Source: JBHHYR01 sp046757585 (lineage in GTDB: Bacteria > Desulfobacterota > Binatia > HRBIN30). From it: a DNA stretch of 62,393 nucleotides. The DNA lies in the NCBI GenBank assembly GCA_046757585.1, contig JBHHYR010000002.1, positions 1-62,393 of the forward strand. Direction: 5' to 3'. Below the pieces are notes generated by a model. That model was not told the origin of the DNA, ran no database searches, and saw only the letters and a list, made by a program, of their open reading frames with translations. Positions 15,987-24,526 of this stretch are shown piece after piece. Position numbers and translations under genes: made by a program. Position 1 is the stretch's first letter. Every line of letters starts with the position of its first letter.

Positions 15987-18149
15987 CTACCCTTCCGTGC
16001 GCGCGTTTCGGTTCTTCCAAAGATCCTGTGCCGATGGCAGCTCGGGCGAGACACCGGTCATGATGCGAGGTGTGAGAAACACGAGCAGGTCTTCGCGCCG
16101 GTTGGACCTGCTGAGACTGCGGAAGAGCCAGCCCAAGCCAGGAATGTCCTTGAAGAAGGGGATACCGGTCCGCTGATCGTTGAAGTTTTCGCGGTAGATG
16201 CCGCCCAGTACTATGGTCTGACCATCCTTAACCAGGATGTGCGAGTTTGCCTCGCGGCTGATTTCGGTCGGAATCTGATCCACCGTTCGCGTGAAGTCGG
16301 CTTGGCTCGACTTGGCGAACATGTCGAGCAGCACGAAGCCGTCCGATGAGACCTGGGGAGTCACGACCAGGACGATTCCGGTCTCGATCTTCTCGGTCGC
16401 TGTGGACTGGCCGCCAGCCGCGCCGCCCGCTCCCGTGTTGATGACCGTTCCGGTGGAGGGCAGTTTCACTCGGATGATGGTGAGGCTCTTGATCGTGGCA
16501 GCGACGTTGTTGAGCGTTACAACCCGGGGACGCGAAATGACCCGTGCCTTGCCTTCCTTTTCCAGCGCGGTCAGGCGGGCGTTGAGGGCATGCTCCCCAT
16601 CGAGGGATCCAAGGGCCAAGTCGAGGGCGCTCCCCGCTCCAGGCACGACGCCGTTGGCGGGAAAATCGGCGATGAACGGTACGCCGCCGGTGCCAGTGCC
16701 GAGCCCGGCTCCCCCTACACCGATCGTCCCGGGGAAGTTGACCCCGGTTGTGTTGCCGGTCTGTGGACCAACCGACGCGCGATAGCCCCACTGGATACCG
16801 AGATCACGAGCGAAATCAGTGGTCGCTTCGACAATGTTCGATTCAATCAAGACCTGCGGGGCTTGCACGTCGAGACGACGAACCAGCTCACGTGCGTTGT
16901 TGACGCCCCGCTGGATGTCGCGCACAATCAACGTGTTGGTGAACTCGTCGACCAGCACGGTGCCACGGCGCGTGAGCACTCCATCCTCTTCTTCTTCTTC
17001 ACCTCGCCCGGTGCGCCCGAACTGGCCTCCCCGGGATTGGAGACGGAGCGCTGCTGCTGCCGCCCCGCTGATGATTTCCGCCAGTTTGGTTGCCTTGGCA
17101 TAGTTGACGTGTAGATACGCCACCCGCAGAGGCTCTACGGACTTTGCCGCTTCTTGCGCCCTACGGAGCTCCTCGCGCTCCTCGCGCAACCGTTTGACCG
17201 TCGAAATGCGAATGACGTTGCCGTCGCGTACACTTTCCAGGTTCAGTACTTGCAGGACAATGTCAAGCGCCTGGTCCCACGGCACGTCGAAGAGGCGGAG
17301 CGTCACCTTGCCGCGCACATCGCCGGTCGCCACGATATTCAATTTACTGACTTCGGCCAGCAGGCGCAGGACGTTGTGGACATCAGCGTCTTTGAAGTCC
17401 AAAGACACGTGCCGGCCCTGATAGCCTTTGCGGACGAGTGAGGACTCCACCCGTGCCCCGCCTTCCTTTTTGGAACGCGGCTTGCGTTCGGGAGCGGAGC
17501 CCGCACGCGCGGCAGCCGGTTGCGTGGTGCGCGCCTCTCGCAGACCGGGCGTGGCTTCCGCAAGCGGCTGCTGCTGTTCCTGCTCCACCGCACGCCGCGT
17601 GAATACAAGTTGCTCGCGCACCGGCCGTGTTCCCCCGGTCGGTTCCCCGAGAAACGCCACAACGGTGTCGTTGAGGTCGTTGACAGTATAGGCTGGTGTA
17701 GCGTCACCTCGCAGCGCCAGTGTCAGCCGAATCGTTCCTTCGTGCCGTGCGACGCGAACTTCGGAAATCAGCGGATTCTGAACGGCGTACTTCTGCGCAC
17801 TCGCCTCCGCTTCGCCCTTGCCACCGGTGATGTCGATGACCAGGCGCGTGGGCTGTGCCAAGAGATAATGCGTGACCGCAGCCGGCGGACCGGTCAACTT
17901 GACGAACAAGCCCTGCTGCCCGTTGTCCTCGATGAGTTTGATCTCGCGGATGTCCAGCCTGGCACTTGACGGAGCGTCCAGGGTCGGGGCCGTTTCGGTC
18001 AGTTGCTGGTGTGTCCCTTGCAATGGAGATGTCGCCGAAACTGCAGATTCCTTCGAGACGACCACTGGTCGGGCGCAGCCCCCGATGGCAAGCACACCGA
18101 GCAACGTAATTCTCCACCACCCCGTACCCGCACCGCTCCATCGTATCAT
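15987..18149 (-). CDS. pilQ: Type IV pilus secretin PilQ
   Basis: Forms the outer-membrane channel of the type IV pilus. 720 residues from ATG 18149, which overlaps the pilP stop as ATGA. Domain order: signal with lipobox 'LAIGGC'; an AMIN domain (about residues 65-160); a secretin STN domain with 'VSLDFKDADVHNVLRLLA'; N-domains split by a Gly/Arg/Glu insertion ('GRGEEEEEDG', near 16990); then the secretin beta domain with 'QVLIESNIVEATTDFARDLG' and 'VPFFKDIPGLGWLFR' before the C-terminus. It has only one AMIN domain, fewer than some PilQ proteins. The lipobox suggests the secretin is itself lipidated. Confidence 0.93.
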   Translation of the reverse strand: MIRWSGAGTGWWRITLLGVLAIGGCARPVVVSKESAVSATSPLQGTHQQLTETAPTLDAPSSARLDIREIKLIEDNGQQGLFVKLTGPPAAVTHYLLAQPTRLVIDITGGKGEAEASAQKYAVQNPLISEVRVARHEGTIRLTLALRGDATPAYTVNDLNDTVVAFLGEPTGGTRPVREQLVFTRRAVEQEQQQPLAEATPGLREARTTQPAAARAGSAPERKPRSKKEGGARVESSLVRKGYQGRHVSLDFKDADVHNVLRLLAEVSKLNIVATGDVRGKVTLRLFDVPWDQALDIVLQVLNLESVRDGNVIRISTVKRLREEREELRRAQEAAKSVEPLRVAYLHVNYAKATKLAEIISGAAAAALRLQSRGGQFGRTGRGEEEEEDGVLTRRGTVLVDEFTNTLIVRDIQRGVNNARELVRRLDVQAPQVLIESNIVEATTDFARDLGIQWGYRASVGPQTGNTTGVNFPGTIGVGGAGLGTGTGGVPFIADFPANGVVPGAGSALDLALGSLDGEHALNARLTALEKEGKARVISRPRVVTLNNVAATIKSLTIIRVKLPSTGTVINTGAGGAAGGQSTATEKIETGIVLVVTPQVSSDGFVLLDMFAKSSQADFTRTVDQIPTEISREANSHILVKDGQTIVLGGIYRENFNDQRTGIPFFKDIPGLGWLFRSLSRSNRREDLLVFLTPRIMTGVSPELPSAQDLWKNRNARTEG

Positions 18150-18619
18150 TGCCGCTCCCGCACTGGCTGGTTGGAACCTTCCTCTTTGGGGGTTTCCAGA
18201 ACGATCCGGTTCACTTGTTCCTTGCCATAGAAGTCGAGCACCCGTTCTTGCACGACAATACGCTCGGGTTCGATCGCCGTCACCACGCCGCCGTTGGGTC
18301 CGATCGGCGTGCCGAGCGTGACGATGTATCCCATGCCGGCGCTGTCCTCGAGCATGGCACGCGGTGGCCGCACTTCCCACACGGTAGCGACGACGGTGAG
18401 CTGCCCGAGCTCGTAGCGTTGGAGAGGTGTCAGTCGGGCGCGCGCCCGGGGATGGATGTCAAGGGTGAAAGGCCGGAACGGGTCGCGACGGCCAGCAGGG
18501 TTGTACGGCTGGCTGTCGCGACCCGCCTCCACTGGCTGTACCGGGGAGTCCGGCGCGCCGTACGCGACTGAAGCCGCCGCCAGAAGCACCGCAACCCACA
18601 CCAAACGACGTGCTGTCAA
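18146..18619 (-). CDS. pilP: Pilus assembly lipoprotein-like protein PilP
   Basis: Periplasmic link between PilNO and the PilQ secretin. The frame is open upstream to 18706, but the likely start is TTG 18619: AAGGGAGG lies six bases before it and it overlaps the pilO stop as TTGA. This gives 157 residues with a signal sequence ('RLVWVAVLLAAASVAYG') lacking a lipobox Cys, unlike the usual PilP lipoprotein. The mature part shows 'RRDPFRPF', then 'LTPLQRYELGQLTVVATVW' and 'GYIVTLGTPIG', characteristic of PilP. Confidence 0.88.
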   Translation of the reverse strand: MTARRLVWVAVLLAAASVAYGAPDSPVQPVEAGRDSQPYNPAGRRDPFRPFTLDIHPRARARLTPLQRYELGQLTVVATVWEVRPPRAMLEDSAGMGYIVTLGTPIGPNGGVVTAIEPERIVVQERVLDFYGKEQVNRIVLETPKEEGSNQPVRERQ

Positions 18620-19242
18620 CGCTTGCCTCCCTTTTGCTTCTCCTTCTGCTTCGCGATCCGTTCGCGCTCCGCCTTGTCGAGAAACCGAAAAGTAACGGCG
18701 ATACACGAAGTATCCAGTTGCAGGGTATTCCCCGCGAGCTTGGATGGGCTCTTGATCGCGACATCGGTGACGTTGACGATACGCGCCATCCGCCCCACCT
18801 TGTCAAAGAAGCTTGCGACCTGGTGATAGGTGCCCCGCACGAGGATATCGACCGGCACCTCGGCGTAGAAATCTTCGTATTGCTCCGTACGCTGCTTGAA
18901 CTTGAGGATCTCCAAACCCGCCTCGCGCCCGAGCGAGGAGATGTTGCTCAGGAGATCGGGGATCTCCTTCGTGTCCGGCAGCTGCGCAACCGCCATACGC
19001 AGATTGGCATCAAGCTCAAGCACCTCCCGACGTGTCCGATCCAAGTTCGACACCAGTGCGGCCTTACGATCGTGGTCGAGCTGCAGCTGGCTTCGTCGCC
19101 CTTCCTTGAGGGTAATCTCAGCGCCGCGTGGCCAATACAGGAAGTAGGCGTAGAGGAAGAAGACAAAGGCGACGCCTCCGACCAACACGAGAACGCGCTG
19201 GCGCAGCGGCAATTCGAAGAGACGCTCGAGCAGGGCGTTCAT
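18616..19242 (-). CDS. pilO: Type IV pilus inner-membrane protein PilO
   Basis: 208 residues. One N-terminal membrane helix ('VLVLVGGVAFVFFLYAYFLY'), a coiled-coil (about residues 45-85, 'LDRTRREVLELDANLRMAVA'), then a ferredoxin-like fold with 'FYAEVPVDILVRGTYHQVASF' in pieces typical of PilO ('VRGTYHQVASFFDKVG'). It pairs with PilN in the alignment complex. A very basic Lys-rich tail ends the protein. Nine bases separate it from pilN. Confidence 0.92.
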   Translation of the reverse strand: MNALLERLFELPLRQRVLVLVGGVAFVFFLYAYFLYWPRGAEITLKEGRRSQLQLDHDRKAALVSNLDRTRREVLELDANLRMAVAQLPDTKEIPDLLSNISSLGREAGLEILKFKQRTEQYEDFYAEVPVDILVRGTYHQVASFFDKVGRMARIVNVTDVAIKSPSKLAGNTLQLDTSCIAVTFRFLDKAERERIAKQKEKQKGGKR

Positions 19243-19251
19243 GCCGTCCTC

Positions 19252-19881
19252 TCATGCACTGCCGCGGCCCGGCGCACCAGGGTCCTGGGCCGGCTGTTGC
19301 TTGTCCCCACCTCTGCCGAGGTAGTCGAGGGTGGCCTTGATAATGAACTTCTTGAACAGTGGTCCGGGCCCGCTGCGCAGCCTGCCGCGGCCCGGCTTGC
19401 TCTGGGACGTCTCGACGAGGTCCACAGCGTAGAAGTACTTGGAATTCTGCAGATGCCGCATGAAGGCTGCAATGGTCTGATTGTCCAGGGCCATACCAGT
19501 GATCGTGGCGGCTCCGCCCACCTCGCTGAAGTCGACCAGCCAGAGTTTATCCGGCGTAGCGGTGCTGAGATCCTCGAGGGTTCGCACCGGCCCCACGCGC
19601 TTCTGTTTCAAAACGTCAATGACCTTCAGCTTGGCTTTCAGCGCGGCGCGTTTCTCGTTGAGGTCACGCACCTCGTGCGCCTGCTGGTCGAGCTGTGCGA
19701 TCTCCTCGCTGAGCTCATTGATCTCCCGGTCCAAACGAGCCAACTTCCGCCCTTGGAGCACGTAGGGCACTACCATGACGAGCGCGGCGACAGTGAAGCC
19801 GAGAACGGCGACTGACAGCTGCTGGCGCCGGCCTAACGCGCGTTGGGCTTCGCGAATTGGCAGCAGATTGATACGGATCAT
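19252..19881 (-). CDS. pilN: Type IV pilus assembly protein PilN
   Basis: 209 residues. The start 'MIRINLLPIREAQ' is the conserved cytoplasmic motif that binds PilM. A membrane helix ('VAVLGFTVAALVMVVPYVL') and a coiled coil follow, then a periplasmic ferredoxin-like domain with 'LWLVDFSEVGGAATITGMAL'. The ATG overlaps the pilM stop as ATGA, so translation is coupled. The C-terminal 25 residues are Gly/Pro/Gln-rich. Confidence 0.93.
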   Translation of the reverse strand: MIRINLLPIREAQRALGRRQQLSVAVLGFTVAALVMVVPYVLQGRKLARLDREINELSEEIAQLDQQAHEVRDLNEKRAALKAKLKVIDVLKQKRVGPVRTLEDLSTATPDKLWLVDFSEVGGAATITGMALDNQTIAAFMRHLQNSKYFYAVDLVETSQSKPGRGRLRSGPGPLFKKFIIKATLDYLGRGGDKQQPAQDPGAPGRGSA

Positions 19882-20924
19882 TTGTCGTCCGGGCGCCGGA
19901 TCGCGAGGCCCATAGCGACCGCGAATTCCGGTCCTTGTGCGCGCAGCTGCGGACTGTCAACCGCCGGATCAAGGGTAATGTGGCCAAATGGGTTGGCAAC
20001 CTCCACCGGCGCCTGCACCCGTTCACTGAGTTGCTGCACCAATCCGGGCATGCGTGCGACGCCACCACTCAAATACACCACGTCGATCGTTTCGTCGGTG
20101 GCTGCAGTCCAAAAGAAACTGAGGGCGTGATGAATTTCCTCGATCAGGGCTGCTGCGGCCGAGTTGCTCACCGCCGCTGCCTGCTCTGCATCGGTGCCCG
20201 CCGGTGCCGTGCCCGCCTTGAATGCTTCGGCATCCGCCGGGCGCATGTCGAGCTCGCGTACCAGGGCTTCACTAATGTCACGACCGCCGACCGGTACGTC
20301 ACCCGTGAACGTCGATCGGCCATCTTTCAGGATATTGATCGATGAGTACCGCGCACCAATGTTGACCAGGGCGATCACCCGGTCGGCCGCGGGCTCATAA
20401 TTCGCCTCGAACATGTTCTCTAGCGCAAAATAGTCCACGTCGACCACGACGGGTGCCAGCCCGGCGGCCCGGACCGTCTCGGCGTAGCTGGCCACAATGT
20501 CCTTTTTCGCGGCTGCGAGCAGGACCTCCATCCGCTTGCCGTCATCCAAGTAGTCGGTGATCTGATAATCGAGGTTCACGTTTTCCAGATCTTCCGGGAT
20601 GAAATTGCCGGCTTCAAACAAGATGGTATTCTCCAGTTCCCGGGCGCTCTGAGCGGGCAATGTGACGCGCTTGATAATGACTGCCGGACCGGGGACCGCG
20701 GTAATCACTTTGCGGGCACGCATGCCACGGCCTGCGGTCAATGCCCGGGTCGCCTCGGCTACGGCCGAGGTCTCGTTCACCATGTTGTTCTGAATCGCGG
20801 AGGCCGGTGTTGGTGCGGTACCCGCGTTGGTGACGTGCAGTTGCCCGGTGCGCCCCCGAATTTCTAGAATCTTTATGGTACTGGATCCGATGTCGACGCT
20901 GAGATACGACTCCTCGCGTCGCAT
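19878..20924 (-). CDS. pilM: Type IV pilus assembly ATPase-fold protein PilM
   Basis: Actin-like cytoplasmic protein that binds the PilN tail. 348 residues from ATG 20924, close to the family length. Motifs: 'LSVDIGSSTIKILEI' (phosphate 1), 'VDVDYFALENMFE', 'ALVNIGARYSSINIL' (phosphate 2), and 'VYLSGGVARMPGLVQQLSER' (adenosine). A longer form from ATG 20996 adds 24 residues and would begin directly after the stop of a possible small upstream ORF; GGAAGGG stands nine bases before that ATG, so it cannot be excluded. First gene of pilMNOPQ-aroKB. Confidence 0.93.
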   Translation of the reverse strand: MRREESYLSVDIGSSTIKILEIRGRTGQLHVTNAGTAPTPASAIQNNMVNETSAVAEATRALTAGRGMRARKVITAVPGPAVIIKRVTLPAQSARELENTILFEAGNFIPEDLENVNLDYQITDYLDDGKRMEVLLAAAKKDIVASYAETVRAAGLAPVVVDVDYFALENMFEANYEPAADRVIALVNIGARYSSINILKDGRSTFTGDVPVGGRDISEALVRELDMRPADAEAFKAGTAPAGTDAEQAAAVSNSAAAALIEEIHHALSFFWTAATDETIDVVYLSGGVARMPGLVQQLSERVQAPVEVANPFGHITLDPAVDSPQLRAQGPEFAVAMGLAIRRPDDK

Positions 20925-20996
20925 CGGGTTCAACTCTGACAGTGACGCGGTGAAAAAATGGCCTGCCCGACTGGCCCAGCTGCCCCCTATGGCCAT

Positions 20997-21128
20997 TTAT
21001 GACCGCCCTTCCGCATCCTCATCCCCTTCGAACCCCCCTTCCACCGCACTGGGTTCCTCACCGTCCGGCCTGAGTATGATGTCCTCGGCGTATGATGTCA
21101 ACAACGACTCCGAATCGGCACGCGGCAT
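20997..21128 (-). CDS. Possible small acidic ORF before pilM
   Basis: A 43-codon frame whose stop directly touches the alternative pilM ATG. The product is acidic and reads like a natural protein tail ('LLTSYAEDIILRPDGEEPS' and 'GGFEGDEDAEGRS'), and the frame stays open for about 20 more codons upstream. No good ribosome site before the ATG. It may be a small gene, a pilM leader or chance. The rest of the 20925-21294 gap shows no other feature I can support. Confidence 0.2.
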   Translation of the reverse strand: MPRADSESLLTSYAEDIILRPDGEEPSAVEGGFEGDEDAEGRS

Positions 21129-21294
21129 CCCGTACGATGTTCTCGATGTGCGTTGCAGCCGCGCAGCGAATTCTAGGCCATCGGGCGCGGCTCGCTAACT
21201 CCGCTGCTCACTCGCCGCCGCCAGAGCCTGCGGTGACAAAGTTGTGCCGTCGGCCCTTTTCGTACAGCAAGACGTCCCAGGGGCAGCGCGCGTG

Positions 21295-21957
21295 TCAGTT
21301 GCAAGCATGCCGCGCGCGAGCGGGGCACCGCTCAACGTCCCGGCTTTGCCTGCGGTGAAACCCGCTGGCCACAGCATAGACCTCGGCGGATTCTTTGCGC
21401 GTTGCTTGTGGTCTGGTGAGTCGCACGTCGTCAAAGAGTGTACGCAACGGTTCGAGGGTGCCCGGCAAGTCAGGGCTCGTGAACAGTTTGACGACGAGTT
21501 TGCCACCTGGTCTCAAGATGCCACTCGCGAACCGCAGGACGCACCTGACCAGTGCTTGCGCCAATGCTTCATCACGTGCCCGGATACCCGTCAGCTTGGG
21601 TGCGAGATCGGACAGCACAAGATCAGCCTTGCCCGCGCATGCCGCAGCAACCCGTGCTTGAGTGTCGGGGTCGGTGATGTCGCCAGTAATCGTTGTGACG
21701 TTGCGTTCCCCTAATGGAGCGATCGGTCGCAGGTCGACACCAATGACTTTTCCGCTCCGGCCGACCTGTTGCGCTGCCACCTGCAGCCATCCGCCCGGCC
21801 AGGCGCCCAGATCGACCACCCGGGCGCCTCGGTGAAAGAGGCGACCGCCTTCGGCGAGCTGCAAGAGCTTGAACGCGGCCCGCGAGCGGTAGCCCGCCGC
21901 CTTTGCACGCGTATAGAAGACGTCCTTGCGTCGGTACACTGTGACCAACGCTACCAC
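21295..21957 (-). CDS. rlmE: 23S rRNA 2'-O-methyltransferase RlmE (FtsJ)
   Basis: SAM-dependent methyltransferase expected to modify a uridine 2'-OH in the A loop of 23S rRNA. 220 residues. The K-D-K-E catalytic set is visible: Lys in 'GYRSRAAFKLLQL', Asp in 'DLVLSDLAPKLTG', Lys in 'GGKLVVKLF', Glu in 'RKESAEVYAVASGF'. SAM motif I is 'VVDLGAWPGGWLQVA'. The start is GTG with AGGAG five bases before. The C-terminal 18 residues are basic and nonconserved. Divergent from the helicase gene, with about 50-75 bases between starts. Confidence 0.9.
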   Translation of the reverse strand: MVALVTVYRRKDVFYTRAKAAGYRSRAAFKLLQLAEGGRLFHRGARVVDLGAWPGGWLQVAAQQVGRSGKVIGVDLRPIAPLGERNVTTITGDITDPDTQARVAAACAGKADLVLSDLAPKLTGIRARDEALAQALVRCVLRFASGILRPGGKLVVKLFTSPDLPGTLEPLRTLFDDVRLTRPQATRKESAEVYAVASGFHRRQSRDVERCPARARHACN

Positions 21958-22031
21958 TCAGCTCCTACCTCATCAAATCGGCCCACCATATCTTCACTTC
22001 GGACGTAGTGGCCGCTACAGTGGGCCCACTC

Positions 22032-24236
22032 ATGATGAATGTGGATGCCGCTCACTTGAACCCACAGCAGCGTGCTGCAGTCTTGTACACCGACGGGCCA
22101 CTACTCGTCCTCGCTGGCGCGGGGAGTGGCAAGACACGGGTGCTGACGCATCGCATTGCCCATTTGGTCCTCGAACACGGTGTCAAGCCAGACCAGATTT
22201 GTGCCGTGACCTTTACCAACAGGGCCGCGCGCGAGATGCGCGAGCGCACGGCTCGGCTGTTCGAGACCGGCGGGCGGGTGTGCCTCACGACTTTTCACTC
22301 TTTCTGTGCCCGCGTCCTGCGCCGGCATGCGGAGCGCATCGGCCGCCAAAATGACTTTGTGATTTACGATGATCACGATCAGCGAACTCTGATACGGCAG
22401 ATCGCGGCGGCGCTGCAGCTCGCCGAAGACGCTTACCCTCCGGCTCGGCTGCTGGCGGCTCTTGATCGGGCCAAGAATGAAAGTCGCCTGCCAGAAGATC
22501 TGTCGGCCGCCGCCGCCGATTCTGTGTCCCGTACGATCGCGGAGGTGTACGCTCGCTACCAGGCCGCACTAACTGCGAACAACGCCTTTGATTTCGGCGA
22601 CCTCTTGCTTGCCGCAGTGGATCTTTTTCAGCGCCACCCTACGGTCCTCGCCACGTACCAGAACCAGGTTCGCTACCTGATGGTGGACGAGTATCAGGAT
22701 ACCAACCGCGCCCAGTACGAGCTCGTCCGGATGCTCGCGGCGGTGCATCGCAACGTCTGCGTGGTAGGGGACGAGGACCAGAGCATCTACCACTGGCGCG
22801 GGGCGGATCTGCGCAATATCCTGGATTTCGAAAAGGATTTTCCTGACGCGCGCGTGCTGCGGCTCGAGCAGAACTATCGTTCCACTAAGACCATCCTGGC
22901 AGCGGCAGGAGGGGTGATCCAGCACAACTCTCTACGCAAGGGCAAGATGCTGTGGACCGCGAACGACGCCGGGAAGCCGATTATCGGCCACGCTGCGATC
23001 GACGAACGTGCGGAAGCCCGATACGTCGTAGAACGCCTCAAAGGGCTCATCGCGAGCGGCTCGGCCGCAGGGGACATCGCGGTCTTCTACCGAACCAACG
23101 CGCAGTCGCGCGCGCTGGAGGAAGAGCTCGTGCGGGCAGGCGTGGGGTATAGCATCGTCGGGTCGACGCGCTTCTACGATCGTAAAGAGGTCAGAGACCT
23201 CTTGGCCTACCTGCGCGTGATTGCCAATCCCCAAGACAGTGTGAGTCTGCTCCGTATCATCAACGTACCACCGCGCGGAATCGGGCAGACCACCCTGGCT
23301 GTCGTCGAGCGGACCGCAGCCGAACGTGATTTGCCGCTGGCGCGCGTCGTTGCTGCCGCGGAACGCCTCGATCTGACCCCCGCAGCCCGCGCACGCCTGG
23401 CAGACTTTGATCACCTGTGGACGCGGCTGCGTGCCGTTCCCGTGGGATCGGTCGCGGCAGTTGTGCGCGCGGTTCTCGCCGAGACTGGTTACCGGGAGCG
23501 GCTGCTGGCGTCAGGGACGCCGGAAGCGGATGCACGGGTCGAAAACATCGATGAGCTACTGGCCGTGAGCGAAGAGTTTGACGCCACTACAGACGACCCG
23601 TCACTAGCGACCTTCCTCGAGCAGGTGGCGCTGGTTGCCGAAGTGGATACGTACGCTGCCAGCCGGGATCGTGTGACGTTGATGACCCTCCATAACTCCA
23701 AGGGCCTGGAGTTCCCGGTTGTGTTCATCACCGGCTTGGAGGACGGACTCTTCCCGCATGAGCGGTCTCTCAATCATGCGCACTCGCTCGAGGAAGAGCG
23801 GCGCCTCTGTTACGTGGGCTTTACGCGCGCGCGCGAGCGCCTGTACCTCGTCTATGCGCTGCATCGTCACCTCTTCGGGCGGCCGCAGCAACGTCCCCCC
23901 TCCCGCTTTCTCGCCGAGATCCCCGAGGCGCTCCTGCGATGGGAGCGAGACGAGCGATCGGAGCAGTCGGAGGGCGAAACCATCGATTATTCATACTCCC
24001 AGCTGCCAGCGGGGGCGTGCGCCTCAACCCCTGCTCCCGGGCGCCCGGTGTCGATCACCGGGAACGGCGACTTCCGCGTCGGCGGACGCGTCCGCCATCC
24101 CGTGTTCGGCATGGGAGTGGTCCGTGCCGTGGATGGCAGCGGCCAGCGCACGAAACTGACGGTTCGCTTCGACCGTGCGGGGCTGAAGAAGCTGGTTGCC
24201 CGCTACGCGTCGCTCGAACCGCTCGATCACCGGTAA
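22032..24236 (+). CDS. uvrD: UvrD/PcrA-type 3'-5' DNA helicase
   Basis: Superfamily 1A helicase for repair and replication-conflict resolution. About 734 residues. Motifs: 'LNPQQRAAV' (Q motif), 'AGAGSGKTRVLTHRI' (Walker A), 'DEYQDTNRAQYE' (Walker B), 'VVGDEDQSIYHWRGAD' (motif III), 'LEQNYRSTKTIL' (IV), 'TLHNSKGLEFPVVFITGLED' (V) and 'CYVGFTRARERLYL' (VI). The tail 'GGRVRHPVFGMGVVRAVDG' is the PcrA/UvrD C-terminal Tudor-like RNA-polymerase-binding domain. No good ribosome site is seen; ATG 22032 is preferred over GTG 22008 or ATG 22035. Confidence 0.95.
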   Translation: MMNVDAAHLNPQQRAAVLYTDGPLLVLAGAGSGKTRVLTHRIAHLVLEHGVKPDQICAVTFTNRAAREMRERTARLFETGGRVCLTTFHSFCARVLRRHAERIGRQNDFVIYDDHDQRTLIRQIAAALQLAEDAYPPARLLAALDRAKNESRLPEDLSAAAADSVSRTIAEVYARYQAALTANNAFDFGDLLLAAVDLFQRHPTVLATYQNQVRYLMVDEYQDTNRAQYELVRMLAAVHRNVCVVGDEDQSIYHWRGADLRNILDFEKDFPDARVLRLEQNYRSTKTILAAAGGVIQHNSLRKGKMLWTANDAGKPIIGHAAIDERAEARYVVERLKGLIASGSAAGDIAVFYRTNAQSRALEEELVRAGVGYSIVGSTRFYDRKEVRDLLAYLRVIANPQDSVSLLRIINVPPRGIGQTTLAVVERTAAERDLPLARVVAAAERLDLTPAARARLADFDHLWTRLRAVPVGSVAAVVRAVLAETGYRERLLASGTPEADARVENIDELLAVSEEFDATTDDPSLATFLEQVALVAEVDTYAASRDRVTLMTLHNSKGLEFPVVFITGLEDGLFPHERSLNHAHSLEEERRLCYVGFTRARERLYLVYALHRHLFGRPQQRPPSRFLAEIPEALLRWERDERSEQSEGETIDYSYSQLPAGACASTPAPGRPVSITGNGDFRVGGRVRHPVFGMGVVRAVDGSGQRTKLTVRFDRAGLKKLVARYASLEPLDHR

Positions 24237-24478
24237 CCGCCGATGTCCTCGTGCGGCCGATGCCCGAAAAACTTCTCGAGAGACGGCCGTGACACCAGGT
24301 AGTGCAAGGGCCTGAAAATCAGCCACTCTGCGGTGTATCCGATCGGATTCAGCAGATACGCCGCTACCCGCAAGGGGTGTGACTGCGTATCATCATACTC
24401 GTCGGACACTGCCGCAGCCGGACCTGCGGCACACGCTAGGGTCACGGCAAGCAATGCAGCGGCGATGAATCGCTTCAT
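24227..24478 (-). CDS. Small exported protein, 83 aa
   Basis: Clear signal peptide ('MKRFIAAALLAVTLACAAG', cleavage after 'PAAA'), then about 60 residues with 'LLNPIGYTAEWLIFRPLHYL' and 'FFGHRPHEDIGGY'. GGAGG six bases before the ATG confirms the start. The family is not named to my knowledge, but the RPLHYLVSRP...FGHRPHE pattern looks conserved rather than random. The gene overlaps the end of the convergent helicase gene by 10 bases. It is the last gene of the minus-strand group with PgeF. Confidence 0.7.
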   Translation of the reverse strand: MKRFIAAALLAVTLACAAGPAAAVSDEYDDTQSHPLRVAAYLLNPIGYTAEWLIFRPLHYLVSRPSLEKFFGHRPHEDIGGYR

Positions 24479-24526
24479 GTGGGCCTCCTCTGCTTCTTCA
24501 TAGTAGAGCGCCGCCGCTCCACTGAG

